64,000 nucleotides of DNA from Janthinobacterium fluminis (GTDB taxonomy: Bacteria; Pseudomonadota; Gammaproteobacteria; Burkholderiales; Burkholderiaceae_D), in contig NZ_JAQQXR010000001.1 in NCBI RefSeq assembly GCF_028595325.1, forward strand, positions 1,116,001 through 1,180,000, in the 5' to 3' direction. Of the stretch, positions 59,730 to 64,000 are shown in pieces. Position 1 is the first letter of the stretch. Every line of letters begins with the position of its first letter. The translations under genes and the position numbers were made by a program. Under the pieces are notes generated by a model. It saw only the letters and a list, made by a program, of their open reading frames with translations, did no database searches and was not told the DNA's origin.

Positions 59730-60512
59730 TTAAACGGCCGAGACGCCGCCGTCGACGGCCAGGGTCTGGCCGGTGATGTGCTTGCCGGCGTCGGACGCGA
59801 ACAGCAGCGTGGCGCCTTTCAAATCCTCGTCGTCGCCGAGGCGGCCCAGGGGCGCGTCCTTGGCCAGCGCGGCGGCGCTGATCTTGTCGAGCAGCCCCTT
59901 GGTCATTTTCGAGGGGAAAAAACCGGGCGCGATGGCGTTGACGTTGATGCCGTAGGCACCCCATTCGCCGGCCAGCGCGCGGGTGAAGTTAACGACGGCC
60001 GCCTTCGAGGTGTTGTAGGCGATGGTTTTCATCGGCCCCGGCGGGTTGCCCGCCAGGCCGGCGATCGAGGCGATGTTGATGATGCGGCCGGAGCGCCGCG
60101 GTATCATGGAGCGCTTGCCGACGGCTTGCGACACCAGGAAGATGCTGCGTATGTTCAGGTTCATCACCTTGTCCCATGCCTCGACCGGGTAGTCCTCGGC
60201 CGGCGCGCCCCAGCTGGCGCCGGCGTTGTTGATGAGGATGTCGATGTGGCCCAGGTGGGCCAGCGCGGCGTCGACCAGCTCCGTGACGGCCTCGTCGCGC
60301 GACAGGTCGACGGCGACGGCGTGGGCGTTGACCCCGTGTCCGGCCAGGAAGGCGACGGCTTCGTCCAGCTCGGTCTGCTTGCGCGAGGCAATCACGAGCC
60401 TGGCGCCCTGCTCGCCCAGCGCCAGCGCCATTTGCAGGCCCAGGCCGCGCGAGCCGCCCGTGACGAGCGCCGTCTTGCCGGCCAGGCTGAACAACTCTTG
60501 TGATGTGCGCAT
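59730..60512 (-). CDS. Short-chain dehydrogenase/reductase (FabG-like)
   Basis: A 260-residue SDR: ALVTGGSRGLGLQMALALGE, DILINNAGASWG, IINIASIAGLAGN, YNTSKAAVVNFTRALAGEW and NAIAPGFFPSKMTKG. A canonical classical SDR with the Ser-Tyr-Lys triad. AAGGAA precedes the ATG. Twelve bases upstream of the MDR gene, 17 after the Dabb gene. Confidence 0.9.
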   Translation of the reverse strand: MRTSQELFSLAGKTALVTGGSRGLGLQMALALGEQGARLVIASRKQTELDEAVAFLAGHGVNAHAVAVDLSRDEAVTELVDAALAHLGHIDILINNAGASWGAPAEDYPVEAWDKVMNLNIRSIFLVSQAVGKRSMIPRRSGRIINIASIAGLAGNPPGPMKTIAYNTSKAAVVNFTRALAGEWGAYGINVNAIAPGFFPSKMTKGLLDKISAAALAKDAPLGRLGDDEDLKGATLLFASDAGKHITGQTLAVDGGVSAV

Positions 60513-60529
60513 GCTCTTTCCTTCGCTGA

Positions 60530-60832
60530 TCAGGCTGCGTAATCCATGCACTGGCGGGCTTCGCGCACGGCGACGATGAATGGTTTGATCGCGATATGGT
60601 CAGGATGATCCTGATACGCGTCCAAGGTGGCCTTGTCGGCGAATTCGGAGTACAGCACGACGTCGTAGCTCGCCTCCAGGCCCGGCTGGGCCAGCGCCAC
60701 TTCAAATGTCAGCATGCCGGGCAGCAGCTTGGCGCAGGAATCGAGTAATTGCTTCATCTTCAAGGCATTCGCGGCGCGGTCGCCGCCTTCCGCATGCTCT
60801 TTCAATTTCCAGAAAACGATGTGCTTGATCAT
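60530..60832 (-). CDS. Dabb-domain (stress-responsive A/B barrel) protein
   Basis: A 100-residue Dabb protein: MIKHIVFWKLKEHAEGG at the start, SYDVVLYSEFADKATLDAYQ and HPDHIAIKPFI with the conserved His pair. These small barrels form dimers, and some act as cyclases or chaperone-like proteins. Fits the operon of oxidoreductases and thiolase downstream and upstream. Confidence 0.85.
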   Translation of the reverse strand: MIKHIVFWKLKEHAEGGDRAANALKMKQLLDSCAKLLPGMLTFEVALAQPGLEASYDVVLYSEFADKATLDAYQDHPDHIAIKPFIVAVREARQCMDYAA

Positions 60833-60939
60833 ATGATTTTTATATCGGTTGAATTAAAAACACGCGTCTTGCATATCAAGGGGCGCGCGACCGGCCCGCC
60901 ATTATATTCGCGCGCCGGCACCGCCGCCCCTCCGGGAAC

Positions 60940-62118
60940 TCACACGACTTCAAACAGGCCGGCCGCGCCCTGGCCGCCGCCTATGCACATCGTCACGACC
61001 ACGTACTTGACGCCGCGCCGCTTGCCTTCGATCAGCGCGTGGCCCGTCAGGCGCGCGCCCGACACGCCGTAGGGGTGGCCGACGGCGATGGCGCCGCCGT
61101 TCACGTTGAGCCGCTCCATCGGGATGCCCAGCGTGTCGGCGCAATACAGCACTTGCACGGCGAACGCCTCGTTCAACTCCCACAAGCCGATGTCGGCCAC
61201 GCTCAGGCCGGCCTTCTTCAGCAGCTTGGGAATCGCGTAGACGGGGCCGATGCCCATCTCGTCCGGTTCGCAGCCGGCCACGGCAAAACCGCGGAAGATG
61301 CCCAGCGGCTGCAAGCCCTTCGCCTCGGCCACCTTGGCGTTCATGACGATGGCCATCGCCGCGCCGTCGGAAAACTGGCTGGCGTTGCCCGCGCTGATGA
61401 CGCCGCCGGGCAGGGCCGGGCGGATCTTCGCCACGCTTTCCAGCGTCGTGTCGGCGCGTATGCCCTCGTCGGCGGCCAGCGTCACCTGGCGCGTCAGCAA
61501 CATGCCCGACTCCTTGTCGGCCACGCCCATGGTCGTCGTCATCGCCACGATTTCGGCGTCGAACAGGCCGGCGGCCTGGGCGGCGGCGGCGCGCTGCTGG
61601 CTACGCACGCCGTACTCGTCCTGGCGCTCGCGGCTGATGCGGTAGCGCTTGGCCACCGTTTCGGCCGTCTGCAGCATCGGCCAGTACAGCTCCGGCTTGT
61701 GCTGCTCCAGCCAGAGCTCCTTATACATATGCAGATTCATCTCCTGCTGCACGCAGGAAATCGACTCGACGCCGCCGGCGGCATAGATGTCGCCTTCGCC
61801 GGCGATGATGCGCTGGGCCGCCAGCGCGATCGCCTGCAGCCCGGACGAGCAAAAACGGTTGACGGTCATGCCGGCCGTGGTGACGGGGGCGCCGCCGCGC
61901 AGGGCGATCTGGCGCGCAATATTGCCGCCTGTCGCCCCTTCCGGATTGGCGCAACCGACCAGCACGTCCTCGACCTCGGCCGCCTCGATGTTGGCGCGCT
62001 GTATCGCCGCCTGCAACACGTGGCCGCCCAGCGTGGCGCCGTGCGTCATGTTGAACGCCCCCTTCCAGGACTTGGCCAGGCCGGTGCGGGCGGTGGATAC
62101 GATGACGGCATCAATCAT
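60940..62118 (-). CDS. Thiolase family acetyl-CoA acyltransferase
   Basis: A 392-residue thiolase. Nucleophile Cys in [20 protein letters not shown], GGxEs motif as AAGGVESIS, substrate His in [19 protein letters not shown] and the second Cys in [17 protein letters not shown]. It cleaves 3-oxoacyl-CoA or forms acetoacetyl-CoA. First gene of the operon with Dabb, SDR, MDR and SDR genes, which suggests beta-oxidation-like breakdown of an unusual acid. Divergent from the MHS transporter. Confidence 0.92.
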   Translation of the reverse strand: MIDAVIVSTARTGLAKSWKGAFNMTHGATLGGHVLQAAIQRANIEAAEVEDVLVGCANPEGATGGNIARQIALRGGAPVTTAGMTVNRFCSSGLQAIALAAQRIIAGEGDIYAAGGVESISCVQQEMNLHMYKELWLEQHKPELYWPMLQTAETVAKRYRISRERQDEYGVRSQQRAAAAQAAGLFDAEIVAMTTTMGVADKESGMLLTRQVTLAADEGIRADTTLESVAKIRPALPGGVISAGNASQFSDGAAMAIVMNAKVAEAKGLQPLGIFRGFAVAGCEPDEMGIGPVYAIPKLLKKAGLSVADIGLWELNEAFAVQVLYCADTLGIPMERLNVNGGAIAVGHPYGVSGARLTGHALIEGKRRGVKYVVVTMCIGGGQGAAGLFEVV

Positions 62119-62372
62119 GTTAAGTCTCCTTGTCAGAATGCGTTGATTATTTCCGGTTGCGCCGGGAATCGCTCAAATCAGAATAGCACATATTAGTACG
62201 GTCGTTCGTAAATTTGTCGCGGCCTGCGGGAGCTCAATACAGTGGCATTTTGTCAGCCTCGCGTCAGTTTGAAGCAAGCATGGTGTAAGTTTTCACGCCC
62301 ACACTCGAAGCGGCAGATGACGTATTTACAAATCTGTCAAAAACAATTTAAAAAAATATACAGGAGACAAAC

Positions 62373-64000
62373 ATGGCTATCTCAACCGGCAACACCGCCG
62401 ACGCGCGGAAACCCAGCCAGAAAGGCGCGCCCATCACGGCGGAGGAACGCAAGGTGATCTTCGCCTCCTCGCTGGGCACCGTTTTCGAGTGGTACGACTT
62501 TTACCTATACGGTTCGCTGGCGTCCATCATCGCCAAGCAATTCTTCGTCGGCGACCCCACCACCACCTTCATCTTCGCGCTGCTGGCCTTCGCCGCCGGC
62601 TTCATCGTCCGGCCCTTCGGCGCGCTGGTGTTCGGCCGCCTGGGCGACATGATAGGCCGCAAATACACCTTCCTCATCACCATCCTCATCATGGGCGCAT
62701 CGACCTTCATCGTCGGCCTGCTGCCCGGCTACGCCTCGATCGGCATCGCCGCCCCCATCATCCTCGTCACGCTGCGCATCCTGCAGGGGCTGGCCCTGGG
62801 CGGCGAATACGGCGGCGCGGCCACCTACGTCGCCGAACATGCGCCCGAGGGCAAGCGCGGCGCCTTCACCGCCTGGATACAGACGACGGCGACGCTGGGC
62901 TTCTTCCTGTCGCTGATGGTGATCCTGGGCACCCGCCTGGCCGTCGGCGAAGAGCAATTCTCCGCCTGGGGCTGGCGCGTGCCCTTCCTGGTTTCCGTGC
63001 TGCTGCTCGCCATTTCCGTGTGGATCCGCCTGTCGATGAACGAATCGCCGGCCTTCGCCAAGATGAAAGCCGAGGGCAAGACCTCGAAAGCGCCGCTGAC
63101 GGAAGCCTTCGGCAAATGGAAAAACCTGAAGATCGTCATCCTCGCCCTGGTCGGCCTGACGGCGGGCCAGGCCGTGGTCTGGTACACGGGCCAGTTCTAC
63201 GCCCTGTTCTTCATGATCCAGACGCTGAAGGTGGACCTGGCGACGGCCAATGTGCTGATCGCCATCGCCCTGCTGCTGGGCACGCCGTTCTTCATCTTCT
63301 TCGGCACCCTGTCGGACAAGCTGGGGCGCAAATACATCATCCTGGGCGGCTGCCTGGTCGCCGCGCTGACCTATTTCCCCATCTTCGGCGGCCTGACCCA
63401 CTATGCCAACCCGGCGCTGGAAGCGGCCCTGAAGGACTCGCCCGTCGTCGTCGTCGCCGATCCGGCCTCCTGCCACTTCCAGTTCAACCTGACCGGCACG
63501 AAAAAGTTCCCCTCCTCCTGCGACATCGCCACCCAGGTGCTGTCGGCCAGCTCGGTCAACTACACCAAGGTCGACGCGCCGGCCGGCAGTCTGGCGAAGA
63601 TCAAGATCGGCGACAAGGAAATCGCCTCCTTCAACGCCGACATGACGCCTGACAACCTGAACTTCACGGCCGACAGCAAGAAAAAAGAAGCCGACTTCAA
63701 GAAGGAGGCCGGCGCCGCCATCAAGGCCGCCGGCTATCCGGCCAAGGCCGACCCCGAGCAGATCAACAAGCCGATGGTCGTGCTGCTGCTGTTCATCCTG
63801 GTGCTGTATGTGACGATGGTGTACGGGCCGATCGCCGCGATGCTCGTGGAAATGTTCCCGACGCGCATACGCTACAGCTCGATGTCCCTGCCCTACCACA
63901 TCGGCAACGGCTGGTTCGGCGGCTTGCTGCCGACGACGGCGTTCGCGCTGGTGGCCTTCAAGGGCGACATCTACTACGGGCTGTGGTATCCGATCATCGT
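62373..64000 (+). CDS. MHS-family MFS transporter (sugar-transporter-like), partial
   Basis: The first 542 residues of an MFS protein running off the right edge. It begins MAISTGNTADARKPSQ with GGAG upstream of the ATG. SSLGTVFEWYDFYLYGSLAS is the diagnostic N-terminal helix of the metabolite:H+ symporter (MHS) family; RLGDMIGRKYTFL carries the loop 2-3 motif and SDKLGRKYIIL its repeat between helices 8 and 9. An insert of ~115 polar residues (about 63420-63770; ADPASCHFQFNLT, SKKKEADFKKEAG) interrupts the C-terminal helices, larger than typical. Substrate unknown. Divergent from the thiolase operon. Confidence 0.88.
   Translation, partial: MAISTGNTADARKPSQKGAPITAEERKVIFASSLGTVFEWYDFYLYGSLASIIAKQFFVGDPTTTFIFALLAFAAGFIVRPFGALVFGRLGDMIGRKYTFLITILIMGASTFIVGLLPGYASIGIAAPIILVTLRILQGLALGGEYGGAATYVAEHAPEGKRGAFTAWIQTTATLGFFLSLMVILGTRLAVGEEQFSAWGWRVPFLVSVLLLAISVWIRLSMNESPAFAKMKAEGKTSKAPLTEAFGKWKNLKIVILALVGLTAGQAVVWYTGQFYALFFMIQTLKVDLATANVLIAIALLLGTPFFIFFGTLSDKLGRKYIILGGCLVAALTYFPIFGGLTHYANPALEAALKDSPVVVVADPASCHFQFNLTGTKKFPSSCDIATQVLSASSVNYTKVDAPAGSLAKIKIGDKEIASFNADMTPDNLNFTADSKKKEADFKKEAGAAIKAAGYPAKADPEQINKPMVVLLLFILVLYVTMVYGPIAAMLVEMFPTRIRYSSMSLPYHIGNGWFGGLLPTTAFALVAFKGDIYYGLWYPII

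Overview
The window reads as a GC-rich beta-proteobacterial chromosome, most likely Oxalobacteraceae (Massilia / Duganella / Janthinobacterium type). The basis is the gene content: a PEP-CTERM protein, a phaC-type synthase, a FecI/FecR/TonB receptor unit and a mltG-tmk-holB-pilZ-tatD run that looks typical of Burkholderiales. A well-conserved dif-like XerCD site at 21573-21600 suggests the replication-terminus region, and the 10.6-29.5 kb stretch has the patchy, remnant-rich look of an accessory region.

Layout. 1-8.4 kb (minus strand): two flavin amine oxidases, a lipoxygenase with all five iron ligands, a thiamine-diphosphate 2-oxoacid decarboxylase-like enzyme and the start of an M61 peptidase. 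9.0-10.7 kb: a Cys/His-rich exported protein, a DUF411 protein and a GNAT. 10.8-11.6 kb: an AT-rich island with two short peptides carrying double-glycine leaders and a four-helix membrane protein, a likely bacteriocin pair plus immunity protein. 11.7-13.4 kb: transposase and membrane-protein remnants. 13.6-20.7 kb: a compact, overlapping eight-gene cluster that looks like an undescribed RiPP pathway: a DUF692/MNIO-like enzyme, a precursor-like protein with four near-identical Cys-containing 16-residue repeats and a pentapeptide-repeat tail, two tetrapyrrole-methylase-fold methyltransferases (one resembling borosin backbone N-methyltransferases), a B12-type radical SAM enzyme, an Asp/Asn-hydroxylase-like dioxygenase, a P-loop kinase-like protein and a class I methyltransferase. 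20.75-24.6 kb: an inverted-repeat-bounded esterase fragment, the dif-like site and a PD-(D/E)XK-like nuclease gene coupled to a small recombinase-like ORF.

25-29.3 kb holds a PEP-CTERM protein, a glyoxalase-fold protein and a DUF4157 / YCII / effector-like operon. 29.8-34.1 kb is a Fur-box-controlled sigma factor, anti-sigma factor and siderophore receptor unit. 34.5-37 kb carries a paralogous pair of unknown proteins. From 37 kb onward the content is mostly housekeeping: ALDH, Hsp20 and a PHA synthase with FNR-like sites between the last two, a hybrid histidine kinase, a second-type EF-G, phospholipase A1, the TatD/PilZ/HolB/Tmk/MltG operon, YgfZ, an SDR/MDR/SDR/Dabb/thiolase operon, and an MHS-family transporter that runs off the right edge.

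Two families of long palindromic repeats (GGGGACAGACCACG type and GGGGTCAGGTCTAGAC type) sit in intergenic gaps. No rRNA, tRNA or CRISPR array was seen. All family assignments come from reading motifs by eye; no database search was possible.
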